Positions 37,201 through 46,836 of a stretch of DNA of 64,000 nucleotides are shown piece by piece. The stretch is from Turritopsis dohrnii (lineage: Eukaryota > Cnidaria > Hydrozoa > Anthoathecata > Oceaniidae): positions 1,054,001 to 1,118,000 of the forward strand of contig BQMF02000043.1 in the NCBI GenBank assembly GCA_027922465.2. The letters are read 5' to 3'. The notes under the pieces were generated by a model, which had not been told where the DNA came from, made no database searches, and saw only the letters and a program-made list of their open reading frames with translations. How positions within the stretch are numbered: position 1 is the first letter of the stretch; every line of letters starts with the position of its first letter. Position numbers and translations under genes: made by a program.

Positions 37201-37262
37201 TTTGAAATGTCGCCAAACTTTGCATAGTTTTACATTTTTTCATGTCATCAGCTGCCTGTCTA
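34221..37262 (-). mobile_element. CXC element: 3.04-kb TIR transposon with unfamiliar protein
   Basis: TIRs TAGACAGGCAGCTGATGACA (34221) and the inverse ending at 37262. TTA flanks both sides (34218-34220, 37263-37265), and the empty site is preserved in the neighbouring HINE-2 copy at about 38046 (TTTTAGTTACTTTCG). A weaker second TIR segment (GGTGACAATTC / GAAATGTCGCC) lies further in. The only coding region is a minus-strand spliced gene for a protein with a cysteine-rich C-terminal CXC motif. On the plus strand an ATGGCGGACTTCGATGAG start at 37062 runs only ten codons. Confidence 0.8.
34818..36665 (-). pseudogene. CXC-domain protein of unknown function, frameshifted
   Basis: Exon A (to 36019) ends FVSFVWDNNDINPESISG before GTAAGT; exon B starts about 35890 with HVTNGIVTQLNP, though one base is off frame at the junction. 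Next comes RRRILDIRSIFEELGEDV and LPGLHSFTGNDY; a 2-base TA slip shifts frame to SAFHGIGKVKAFKL. Then LPPTCDALLCHCKR, GPDGYGWTLKDN, MPPAPEQVLRL and the CXC block CGCKKYCQTNACVC...GLVCTDLCAC. The following acidic tail DKDDDFDDEDDED is one frame away. I recognise the pattern (FTGCD..SAF.G.GK; LPPT.DAL..H; CXC) from uncharacterised proteins expanded in cnidarians, here with GCD changed to GND. The spaced acidic residues could be a nuclease core; that is conjecture. Confidence 0.7.
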
Positions 37263-37778
37263 TTACTTATGGTACTGAATCAATGTACTTTGGCACTTGA
37301 AAATAGATATGTTTTTCGTGTCAGAAGCTCAGATCAGACTTTCTTATTACTTTCTACGTTTGTTAGCTATCTGTACTGTCTTTGAACATCAAGGTTTTCA
37401 AAAATCGAGTTAAAAAAAAGCAGTTATCTGTTCGAATTCATTTTTGGTTTCAAGAAATTATAATTCAAAACATACATTTTTTTTTTCGAAGAAACGCGTT
37501 TTCTTTTCTACATAAGCTCATGAAAACGTACGTTATAAACAGCTCAAGCATGTATAATTCTTTTGTCTTCTAATTAAGTTGCTGGCGTGTTACGATTAGA
37601 CCCTATTTACACGAGTTAGTAATTTTAGATATTATTATCGTTTATGACTGTTTTCCACCAGTTAAGATATCTCAAGAAATAACCTTTGCAGAACTTATAA
37701 GAACTTTAAGTTAAATTTCGAAAGTATTCTTGTGGCAAGTACTTTTGCTGCTACCGTTTTGCGCCATCTGGCTCTTGT

Positions 37779-38567
37779 TACGGTAGCAGCGAAAGCGAAT
37801 ACCGTATTAAAACACCCGTGGACTCCTACTACTACTACTACTCCTCCTCCTACTCCGGCCGAAATGGCAATTAGTCTGCGATTTAGAGTCCGCGAGACTC
37901 CGCTAATCCAAATTCTAATGAAGGAACGCAGCCTTCGAAAGGTTTTACATATCAAACATTTAAAAAGACGTTTTCTTTGATATTATATCAAATAATTCAT
38001 GAAAGAATGAATATAAATCAAATAAGTCTGCATAAAAATGGAAGTTTTAGTTACTTTCGCTTGCTGAAAATACTTCGATACTTCAAATTTGGTTATATTG
38101 TTTTTCTTGTTAGTAAAGCCTATCAGTGCAAAACTTCTTATTACCTCGTTTGTTGTTAGCTACAACACTGTTTAGTGTATTAAGACTTTCAGAGATCTAG
38201 TTTAAAAAGGCAGTTATTTTGTTTGAATTCATTTTTGATTTCATGAAATTATAATTTTAAAAACATCTATATTTTTTTCAAAACGCGTTGCTTTTTTCTA
38301 CATATGGTCTTTAAAAAAAAATTTTCTTATAAAAATAATGTATGGCTCACGCATGTATAATTCTTTTGTCTTTTTGATAAATTAATTTTTAGTGCTTTAT
38401 GATTAGACCCTATTTACACTAACAAATCATTTTAATATATTTTGGTTTATGCCTGTTTACCATCAGTGAGATATAAAGAAAAAACAAGCCTAAAAGAGCT
38501 TTGTAGTAACTTTTAATAACTTTTTAAGTACAATTGCTGCTACCGTTTTGCGCCATCTGGCTCTTGT
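37779..38567 (+). mobile_element. HINE-2 copy 2 (second unit of the tandem dimer), 789 bp
   Basis: Complete unit directly abutting copy 1: TACGGTAGCAGCGAAAGCG to CTGGCTCTTGT. It contains the empty site of the CXC element and the empty equivalents of the GC-rich MITE and of the Harb-1 target. A (CTA/CTC)n patch at 37825-37855 gives the artefactual TPTTTTTPPP frame. Head-to-tail abutment without spacer is typical of rolling-circle elements. Confidence 0.85.
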
Positions 38568-39004
38568 TGATTTTGAGATCGAAAATGGAAATTTAATATG
38601 TGGATCTTGGAGAGAAGATGGTATATCAAGCAATATTAAGTCAGAGAAAAGTTCATGGAGCGTTTCTATGGACCAGGGCAAATCCCTTGGCAATGGAAAA
38701 TTTTGTACGCGTAAAAAGATACTTCATTCGGTTGTAACTTCTATATCTCATGAAAAAAAGCAAATACATAACATAAAAATGAAGCATCTCTGATTTTTAC
38801 CTAGGATCAAAGCTATATTGTGGAGAACCTAAACGATCTGGTTGATACGAACTACCATTAAGCGATTCATCTTGTTGTAGTTGACTGGTAAATGATTAGA
38901 CTCGAGGTTGAAGAGTATTTCTGAAAGAATTGAACTGCGCTTGATGTGTACGGTACACAAACAAATACACCAGCCTCTGAATTTCTAACTTTAGGAATTA
39001 TTTA

Positions 39005-39660
39005 CGCGTACCATTCTCTAACTGCCGCAACTGAACAAGCAACAGTTGACAAAAATAGTCATCTGCCGTCTTATCAGGCGAGCTTTCTGCAACCACAGGT
39101 TGCTTCAAAACATTGATTGCAGCCGTCCTAAACATTTCCCTCTCTTCTTTTTTCTCAGCTTCTTCCTCCATTGACTTTCGTTTTCGTTTGGTTTTGTGCT
39201 AAACAGGAATATTTTCTGTGTCGTAGGCGTCTGTTTGCAAGTTAGAAACTCCCTGCTTTGGTGTAAAATTATCACTCAAGAATAGGAGGCTTTCATAATA
39301 CGGCCAAATAATTTTATAAACCTCATCAGCTCCAGCGCCACTTTTTTGCAGCTCTTGCTGTTAATATCTTCTGTTGTCAACCCTCCAATTCCATATTCTT
39401 CCATTCTTGCTTTAATTCTAGTAAGTGCGTTTTATCTTCTTTGTCTTTATATTCAGCGCAAGTTGTTTTAAACAGGCACGGTTCTGCCTCCCATGTAAAG
39501 GTATAAGTTTGATAATGTGATGATAATAATTTTTTTACTTCTCTTTTCTTTTTTGACGGTTCTGCAACTGCAGGCACTCGGTTATCTTCTTGTCCTTCTT
39601 TTTGCTCATCTCTAGTCTCTAGCAATTTCGTGTCTTAGCTGGTGTCTTCCTCAGAGAGCA
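39005..39660 (-). pseudogene. Harb-1 MADF-BESS partner protein, broken
   Basis: On the minus strand a start MLSEEDTS is followed by a stop, then KLLSSHYQTYTFTWEAEPCL, AEYKDKEDKTHLLELKQEW (MADF-like DNA-binding region) and, after further breaks, MEEEAEKKEEREMFRTAAIN and DDYFCQLLLVQLRQLENGTR, a BESS-like protein-interaction motif. Harbinger elements encode such a Myb/MADF-type protein to help the transposase reach the nucleus and bind DNA. Orientation opposite to the transposase fits the family. Confidence 0.65.
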
Positions 39661-40454
39661 TCTCAAGGCTATATGTAAAAGACCAAAAATACAAAATGCT
39701 TTGGTGCACACAGTATGTACAAAAAAGCTGTTACTAGCTACTTTAAAAAAAAATAAAAACATATATATTTACTGTGAAACGTCTTAACTCGTCCATGTTT
39801 CTCACAACTTTCTTCTTTTTTGTGTATTCTCAAAATTAACTTTCTTCCTTTTCGTGTATTCTGTTTCTCCCTACAGAGTTCCTGTTTCATCAAAGTTCAT
39901 TCATTTCGCAAAAATCAAGCCACAAATTCTGTCGGTTTTCTTTGATGTCTCGCAAATAGAAAAACTTTTTTGCAAAAAATAATGAACCGTTTCGTTATTT
40001 TTTAAAAGATTTTCAGAGTTTTCAAGAAAACTTTAAAACATTTAATTTCTTTAAAAACACACGATACATTACGAAATTTTTCTTTAGCAATGTCTGAAAG
40101 AAAACTTGCAAATGTTTCGAAAGAAAAATTCATAAGTGTATAGGCTGGTTTCCACTTACCTGGATCGGATCGGATTGGACCGGATTGGACCGGAGTTTTG
40201 AATCCACGCATGCGCAATTTCTTCCTTTTGCGATCCAGTTCAATCCAAATTGATCCAAAACCGGATCGACAAATCTTTGAAAAATGTTCAAAGATTTCAC
40301 GATCCAGCAGCTGGATCAGAAGGGAGCCGTTTTTTTGGCCAATAAACAATCACTATTTTTACCACGTGATTTGTAAAAATGGTAGCTTGAATGTTAAACC
40401 TCGTGTAAACAAAACTCGTGCGGTCCATCTCAAACATACAAAATTTCAAACAAA

Positions 40455-41489
40455 ATGGGTGAACAGAATCAAGAGCAAGAAGAAGTATATAAAAATTTGA
40501 TGGAACAAAATAGAATGATTCTACAAAATGGAAGCGACTTCAATGTTTTTCAGCAACAACAAGATAATTTATTTGAAGGGGACAGTCAAACAGATCATTT
40601 CGATATAAAACAAGAGTTGGTAGATATCATGCCAAGCTACCCTGTTTTATGGAATGTATCTTTGCGATCATATAAAGATTTAAATAAAAAGGAGAATGCA
40701 TGGAAGGAAATCAGTTTGCAACTGAATAATGTTTCTAGTAAGTTTCATATTAAATATGAATCATCTTTATACTGTTTGGTAAAAGTTGAAAATTCATGTT
40801 TATATCATAGAAATATAAAATTCTATATGTTAAAATGAAAACTTGAAATGAGAAATCTTATTACTTGTTACTCCAAATATGTAAAGCTTTTTAAATATAT
40901 TTTTTTTCTTTATAGTTGATGTTTTGAAGAATGGTCAAAACTCAAAGACAACTATCGAAAAACCAAAACAAAGCGAGAAAATGCACAACGATCTGGTGCA
41001 GGAAATAAGAAAGCTTTACCAACTTGCAATTTTTTTGAAGAACTTTCGTTTTTATCAGATACTGTATCAAATAGGAAGGTGGATTCAAATTTGTCAATTA
41101 AACCTTTGCTGAACCAGCAATCACAAGAGATTCCTTCAAACATATCTGGTCAACTGTCAACTATTCCTGAAGATGACAACATTTCCGAACACAGTAGCGT
41201 TATTTCCTTGGGTTCACCCAATTATTCTCCTGCACCATTGCAAATAATTCCGAGACGAAAAGCTCCTAAACGAAACCACTCTGTAGATGAGACAGATCTT
41301 CTCCTCATTAAAGCACTTGATAAACAATTGAACCCAACAAATGAAGAAAATCAAAAAGAAGAAGCTGATGACAATCGTTTATTCTGCCTCAGTTTGGTAG
41401 AGACATTAAAACAATTAGAGCCAAGGAAAAATGCTTTGGCTCGGATCAAGATCCAACAAGTATTATTTGATATCAAGTTTGATGCATGA
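40455..41489 (+). CDS. MADF-BESS DNA-binding protein of Harb-2, two exons
   Basis: Exon 1 (40455-40737) starts MGEQNQEQEEVYKNLMEQ and holds VDIMPSYPVLWNVSLRSYKD and ENAWKEISLQLN, the first half of a MADF (Myb/SANT-like) domain. Donor GTAAGT at 40738. Using the AAG acceptor at 40929 the frame continues KWSKLKDNYRKTKTKREN, completing the MADF domain; the TAG acceptor 13 bases earlier would lead to a stop. Exon 2 runs through a Ser/Pro-rich linker to DNRLFCLSLVETLKQLEPRK and IKIQQVLFDIKF, a BESS motif, then stop. No break is visible, so this gene looks intact. Expected role: the transposase's DNA-binding and nuclear-import helper. Confidence 0.85.
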
Positions 41490-41821
41490 AAAGGGCAATT
41501 AGTCTCCATAATTTAATTATGTATGTTTATTTACCAATAAAAAAAACAAGCTTGTTTACATTTTCAGTATTTGGATAACAAAGTACAAAAGCAGTATATT
41601 CTCTCAAAATAGCATAATAATGTGATGTTTTTATCACCACTCTAACTCTACATTTGAAAATTCTCTGAAATTTGAAAAGAAATTGACTTTGAAACATTTA
41701 CAGTAATGCTGAAAAGCCGTTGTTTTTGTGACTTGTTTTGTGAGAGTTATGAGAAACTTGTTAGTAATAACAACTTTATATTATGCTTATAAATTTATAG
41801 AGTATGTATAGAGTTTTTATC

Positions 41822-42807
41822 TCATGTATCCCTATCAAATATATCTAAAGTAGATCGAATAACATTTTCCTGCCATGAAACAGATCCTGCATCGGACATG
41901 AAATAGTCGCAGAAATTATCACGAACTTGTCTTGCTTCCATTGTGGAGTTATTTGTGCTCACCCTTCCAATGCCAACTAATGCACCTGGAGAATTATCTT
42001 CCTGTCTCCAACTCCCTTCACTGAGATTACCATTCTTGACATGGTCCGTAAAACCAAATGGGCAGTACATTGTTCTATCATCAATCAAAAAATTGTGTAA
42101 CGCTACAATAGCTTTCGTGATTTCTGTCACGTGTTTCACAGTTCCAACCATTGATCTTCTCAAAATTCGAAATCTCGATGCGCATATTCCAAAGGTGTTC
42201 TCTATAACTCTTCTAGCTCTAGATAATCGGTAATTGAAGATACGTTTTCTGTCAGTTAAGACATTTCGAGGGTAGGGCTTCACTAAATTGATTTTCAAAG
42301 GAAAAGCTTCATCTCCAACAAAACAACAACGTTGTTCCATTCTATAGGTGTCGTTAGACATTTTAAGTAGCCGTTCTCCATCATTTTTGTCCAAATCGCA
42401 CTGCAAGTTTCACTGATGATTCTGCCTACTGTTGTGGGAGATACACGATAGTTACTTGCCATAGTAACTTTCGCATCTCTAGTCACTAAATATCTCAGCG
42501 TAATACAAAGACGCTGATCAGCAGATATACTTTCACGTCTTATTGAAGATTTTGTTATGAGAGGCCCAATGTAAGTCAACAGTTGCTCGTATTTGCTTGG
42601 CAACATGCGAAAATATTTAAAAAAATATTGGTGATCGAATAATCTCATATCTTGGACAAGTAAATGATATTCTCCCTTTTGTTTCCGTTCTTCGAAGATT
42701 TTACGGACCCAAAATCTTTTTTTGTACTTTGCTCTAAATTTTGTTTGTTGTCTACGTCTTCTTGCAATGATAAGTAACAGAAGTGCACGAACATTTAAAG
42801 CAGCCAT
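41822..42807 (-). pseudogene. Harb-2 transposase with central deletion
   Basis: N-terminal frame (42807-42295): RFWVRKIFEERKQKGEYHLL, MLPSKYEQLLTYIGPLI, ISADQRLCITLRYL and VSPTTVGRIISETC, the usual Harbinger N-terminal and HTH region. C-terminal frame (42406-41822): CCFVGDEAFPLKINLVKPY, IFNYRLSRARRVIENTFGI, ITKAIVALHNFL and KNGNLSEGSWRQED. The two overlap at the same bases near 42330, so the segment with the IDGKH and second-Asp blocks has been cut out and the reading frame changed. The enzyme cannot be catalytic. The family's full length is roughly 350-400 residues; about 170 are missing. Confidence 0.85.
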
Positions 42808-42957
42808 TTTGTATGTTTACAACTCGAAAAAGGATTTTGGCGCTCAAGTGGAAATCATTTTTTCTTGTGGATCGGACAGGATCGGACCGAATTGACGACC
42901 CAATCCAGTCCGATCCGATACGATCCAGCTAATTGGAAACCAGCCTTATCAGGGCCT

Positions 42958-43038
42958 TAAAAAACTTAATTAAAATTTCGAAAGAATTTGTGTGACAAGT
43001 AATTTTACTGCTTCCGTTTTGCGCCATATGGCTCTTGT
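42958..43038 (+). mobile_element. HINE-2 copy 0, 3' end
   Basis: After the outer Harbinger, AATTAAAATTTCGAAAG and CTTCCGTTTTGCGCCATATG then GCTCTTGT match the 3' terminus of HINE-2 units. Together with 32605-33465 this is the host sequence of Harb-1. Confidence 0.75.
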
Positions 43039-43356
43039 TTCTATAGGCTTAAATGTTAGCATCTAAAGGCTAAAATACACGATCATTTTAAAATGACATC
43101 TTTCAAATGATCTTTTAAAACTGATCGTGTAAACGCTCAAAAAATGACGAGAAGTACCCGTCATTTTCAACTATCATTTAAAAATGATAACTCAGACATG
43201 TTTGAATTTTATTTCATAAAATCTCCGTCGATCTAACATTTGGTTTCCAATCCCCTAGCGCTCCGTATATCCATCGTGGAGCCAATTCGCCAATTCTCTA
43301 GTTTTCTTTAGCGCTCAACAGGATAGCATCACAGGGAACTATTACATCCAACACAC

Positions 43357-43651
43357 GATTATGGTGTAGTGGTTAGTACCTTTGAGTGCGACCACTGCGA
43401 CCCGTGTTCGAGTCCAGTCATGTTGCATCTCAATACACCACTCCGATGCGCTTTAAAAGCAGCGTGTCAGCCCATTAGGAGCCATCGACTGACTGCACAC
43501 CGGCCTTCGGGCAAGTTAGAGCAATGCTATACGTATCTCTGGCGGTAAGTCAACTAACAGTTGCAAGTCGGCGGGCGGAAGAACCAACCATTTCGGATGG
43601 AAGCTCAAGGACTAAAAACTCCCGTTACTTACTTACTTACTTACTTACTTA
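43357..43651 (+). repeat. SINE-1 copy 1 (tRNA-derived, ACTT tail)
   Basis: Head ATGGTGTAGTGGTTAGTACC (A box) and GTGTTCGAGTCC (B box) form a tRNA-like promoter; the body has GCAATGCTATACGTATCTCT and GCAAGTCGGCGG; the tail is (ACTT)n. Nearly identical to the copy at 61095-61390. It lies in the DIRS 5' leader. Confidence 0.88.
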
Positions 43652-43737
43652 ATCTTTGAATATTTTTTCAATCATGTCAGCTCCACCTGCAGACATTCAA
43701 ATAAGTGCAGGCGGTGAGGGGTCAGTAAACTCAAAGC

Positions 43738-44508
43738 ATGAGCCCCCCCATCACCAAGGAGCGTGGGGAAGAGTCACCACCACCTGAAAGGAAACGAAAA
43801 AGAAATAAGTCGAAACGACGACATTCTCTATCCTCATCTTCTTCGAGCAGTTCTGAATCCAGGAGTTCTGATTTAGAACAAGAAGAGCACCCAAGTAAAC
43901 GATTTAGAATCATCACAGAGGAAGATAAATACAAGTGGTGTCTTCCTCGTGACATGTGCAAGTATGTAAACAAACACATGAACTGTTATATTCCGGAGAA
44001 AGACTTGAAGGATAATGTCATGGGGGGAAATCCCATGCCAGATAATTTAAACCAACCGAAAATTCTTGATGATTTTGTCAAAATATTAGTTAACGAAAAA
44101 TCCAAGAAGCATGATGAAACCTTGGAACGTATGCAACTGAAAATCTTGCAAATTATGGGGCCACTAGGAAAACTGTGGTCCCAACTAAATCAAGTTAAAG
44201 AATCTCCAGATTCAAGTCAAGAAATTAACATTGATCAACTTGTAACAAATGCGGACCAGGCTGTAGTCCTTATTGGTCAAGCTATTAATTCGATCAATTA
44301 CAACCGAAGGTTTACAATTTTAAATGATATTGTCAAAGAAACACGTGATGTTAAAAAACTTCTTAAAGAGAAAAAAGAAGTATTAGAAGAAGAAGATGAA
44401 AAAGGACTTTTTGGCAAAAAATTCCGGAAACACTTAGAAGACATTGTCAAAACACGAAAGAAGTCAAGAGAAATCTTCCAACAATATTCGTTGTCGCCAT
44501 CAGACTGA
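43738..44508 (+). CDS. DIRS-1 gag-like ORF1
   Basis: 256 residues. Lys/Arg- and Ser-rich N-terminus (KRKRNKSKRRHSL then a serine run), the segment KWCLPRDMCKYVNKHMN, helical middle and a charged C-terminus (KEKKEVLEEEDEKG). No zinc knuckle. Position ahead of RT and composition fit a DIRS structural protein that packages RNA; the call is by context more than by motif. The frame stays open beyond the start of ORF2's overlapping region, and the first ATG after the left repeat is used. Confidence 0.7.
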   Translation: MSPPITKERGEESPPPERKRKRNKSKRRHSLSSSSSSSSESRSSDLEQEEHPSKRFRIITEEDKYKWCLPRDMCKYVNKHMNCYIPEKDLKDNVMGGNPMPDNLNQPKILDDFVKILVNEKSKKHDETLERMQLKILQIMGPLGKLWSQLNQVKESPDSSQEINIDQLVTNADQAVVLIGQAINSINYNRRFTILNDIVKETRDVKKLLKEKKEVLEEEDEKGLFGKKFRKHLEDIVKTRKKSREIFQQYSLSPSD

Positions 44509-44568
44509 AAACGACCCTTTCGCAAGGGCGTTCCACTGGGAAGCGCCCAAAATAATGGTGGAAGACGA

Positions 44569-46836
44569 TTGTTTCGAGTCACGGGTAATCGAGACCAAAA
44601 CAACTTACAACAACAGCAACAAAGATATGGCTATGGAGAAGGTGGAAATAGACCAAATTCATTTCAAAACAGGGGTAAGAGAAAGTTTAAAATCAAACAT
44701 GACAACTTTCTCTCAAAATCTCCCAGAACTGATTCCTCTGGACACATTGGAGCATGTTCATCCTCTCATAAAGAGGCTTTTTCCTGGAGAAATTCCAAAA
44801 GTTCTATTGGCAGGAAGGTTAAGATACTTCCTACCTGCTTGGCTGAAATTGACACAAGATCCAGCATAATTTCTTTGGTAAAAGGTTTTAATCTTCCTTT
44901 TACAAAACAACCAGCACAGAATACAATCCCAAGAGCTCCAATTTTGGCAGAAGAACAAAAACAACTTGTCCAGAGGGAAATTCAGGAGATGTTGGGGAAA
45001 GGGGCCATAACACAAGTCTTTCCCGAATCCAACCAATTTTTGAGCAACATCTTCCTTGTACCCAAAAAGGATGGGGGTTATCGGCCAGTCATAAATCTAA
45101 AACGATTGAACGAGTTTCTTCCATACGAACATTTCAAAATGGAAAATTTATTACATTTGCGCCATGTCTTACAAGAAAACGATTTCATGTGCAAACTGGA
45201 TCTCAAGGATGCTTACTTTTGCATTCCTCTGCACAGGAATTCAAGAAAATATGTGATGTTTTATTTTTGTAGAACCCTCTACGAGTTTCTTTGCCTCTAC
45301 TTTGGCCTGGGTCCTGCTCCAAGAATATTTACAAAACTTTTGAAGGTACCCATTGCATTACTGCGGAGGATAAACATCAGGATTATAATCTACTTAGACG
45401 ACATGCTCCTTATGCACCAGACCTTAGCAGGGCTGCAAATGAGCAGAGACACAGTGATTTTCCTTCTGCAACACCTAGGCTTTGTAATAAATATGAAGAA
45501 GTCAGTGTTCGAACCTTGTCAGGAGTTGGAATTTCTGGGTTTAAATGTAAACTCAAAGACTACGACTTTATCTTTAACAACAGAGAAACTTCACAAAATA
45601 GTAAAGCAGTGTTGGGATTTGTACGTAAACCCACAAATAACCCTCTTGGATCTTACAAAACTGATAGGTCGTCTGTGTTCCGCCATCCAGGCAGTTTTAC
45701 CAGCGAGGCTCCAATATCGATACCTTCAGGAACAACAAATTTCAGCCCTGAAAAATTCTCAAGGGTATCAGCAAATAATTTATTTGAACGAAAAATCTCA
45801 GGAGGAACTCCTCTAATGGGTAGTAAATCTAGACATCTGCAATGGAAGAAGGATAATACCTCAATCTTCAGAAATGTTGATTCAAACGGATGCCTCGAAA
45901 GCAGGATGGGGAGCTTATTGCAGGAAGATAAGTATAGGGGGGCCATGGAATCACCAGGAAAGGCTGTTACATATAAACATACTGGAGTTAAAAGCAGTGA
46001 AACATGCCTTGTTGATTTTCACAAAGAGGTTTCCTCTGGTAAAATCAATTCACCTGCAGATAGACAATACCAGTGCTTTGTCCTATCTTCTGAAAATGGG
46101 GGGAACAGCAAGTGCAGAAATGACAGAAATTTCAAAGGAAATATGGAAGTACCTGTTGAAACATTCAATTACAATTTCTGCAGAGTACCTTCCAAGTGCA
46201 TTGAATTTCAGGTCTGATTGGGAGTTCAAAAACATCAAGGACAGCTCAGAATGGAGACTAGCAAACACGGTATTCATGGAAATTTGCAACAGATATTTCC
46301 TCCCAAGCATAGACCTCTATGCGTCAAGACTAAGTCATCAAATAGAGAGGTACTACTCATGGAAACCAGACCCGTTCAGTCTAGCAACAGATGCGATGCA
46401 ACAAGACTGGACCATGGAAAAAGCTTATGCATTTCCACTATTTTGCATGATAAGTGCAATTCTAGCGAAAATAAGAAGAGAGAGGATTTCAAACATGATC
46501 ATTATCACCCCAGCCTGGAAAACCCAGCCTTGGTACAGCCAGCTTCTTCAGATGGCAGTAAGAAAGCCAATAATGTTGCCAACTTTTCCAGGGCTACTTC
46601 TCAACCATCTGAAGCAAGTACATCCATTAGTACAAAACCAGACATTAAGACTGGTGGCATGGCAAGTTTCAGGCTTAGATTACAAAGCCAAGGACTTTCT
46701 GAATCAGCAGCCTCACTTGTCCTCCATTGAAGGAGAGAAGGCTCTTTGGCTAATTACGAATCGTCCTGGAGAAAGTGGTCTAGCTGGTGTGGTGAGAGAC
46801 AAATTGATCCAGTTCGATGCCCAGTCTCTCAAGTAA
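44569..46836 (+). pseudogene. DIRS-1 reverse transcriptase-RNase H ORF2, one nonsense codon
   Basis: RT motifs in order: SNIFLVPKKDGGYRPVINLK, MCKLDLKDAYFCIPLH, YFGLGPAPRIFTKLL, IIIYLDDMLLMHQ (catalytic YLDD), HLGFVINMKKSVF and LEFLGLNV. TAA at 45814-45816 interrupts EELL*WVVNLDICNGR; the same frame then continues into RNase H with LIQTDASKAGWGAYC, HINILELKAVKHAL, IHLQIDNTSALSYL and LNFRSDWEF. One base change, for example from AAA lysine, would explain the stop. Apart from this I see no disruption over about 755 codons. Product would copy the element's RNA and degrade the template strand. Confidence 0.9.

Larger units (their letters stand above)
33940..37778 (+). mobile_element. HINE-2 copy 1 (first unit of a tandem dimer)
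   Basis: Starts TACGGTAGCAGCGATAGCG and ends GCTGCTACCGTTTTGCGCCA then TCTGGCTCTTGT. ACGGTAGCAGC at the 5' end is inverted as GCTGCTACCGT near the 3' end, followed by a GCC-ATCT-GGC mini-hairpin and CTTGT, the same architecture and same last bases as HINE-1. About 790 bp once the 3.04-kb CXC element (34221-37262) is removed. Confidence 0.8.
33544..38760 (+). pseudogene. Harb-1 transposase, split by a 4.6-kb insertion
   Basis: The frame before the insertion reads ALKENQLNLPPPQPLP, PIVFVANDAFPLGIHCMKPF, FNYRL (a TAA here replaces the next codon), RRISMNVFGVWANRFRLF and ASLALHNMLRSKSSDSYTAT, ending R-F-I at 33940. The frame resumes at 38568 with DFEIENGNLICGSWREDG. Joined across the insertion the codons run on exactly, so the break is between ATT and GAT. 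Only the C-terminal half of the DDE_Tnp_4 nuclease is present; the first two aspartate blocks are missing. Confidence 0.85.
40142..42946. mobile_element. Inner PIF/Harbinger element (Harb-2)
   Basis: TIR AGGCTGGTTTCCACTTACCT at the left, mirrored by TGGAAACCAGCCT at the right; subterminal GATCGGATCGGA/GGACCGGA words follow on both sides. Flanked by TAT (40139-40141 and 42947-42949). The undisturbed left TIR of Harb-1 at 33466 supplies the empty site, which confirms the duplication. Two genes face each other: a MADF-BESS gene (plus) and a transposase (minus). Confidence 0.88.
33466..42957. mobile_element. Outer PIF/Harbinger element (Harb-1), multiply invaded
   Basis: Left TIR AGGCCCTGATACACCTATGA starts at 33466; the right TIR reads TTCATAAGTGTAT (to 40141) and then CAGGGCCT (42950-42957) after an inner element is skipped. 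TAA flanks both ends (33463-33465, 42958-42960), the usual TWA target of Harbingers. It encodes a transposase on plus (split pseudogene 33544-38760) and a MADF-BESS partner on minus (39005-39660), the normal two-gene Harbinger layout. Insertions within it: HINE-2 dimer at 33940-38567 and Harb-2 at 40142-42946. Confidence 0.85.

Noticed and set aside
37825..37860. Thr/Pro-rich protein (TPTTTTTPPPTP)
   Set aside because: Translation of a CTA/CTC microsatellite inside HINE-2; the same frame is not conserved in copy 1.
43731..43979. Minus-strand frames opposite gag, RT and recombinase
   Set aside because: Shadows of the DIRS-1 genes with no motifs of their own.
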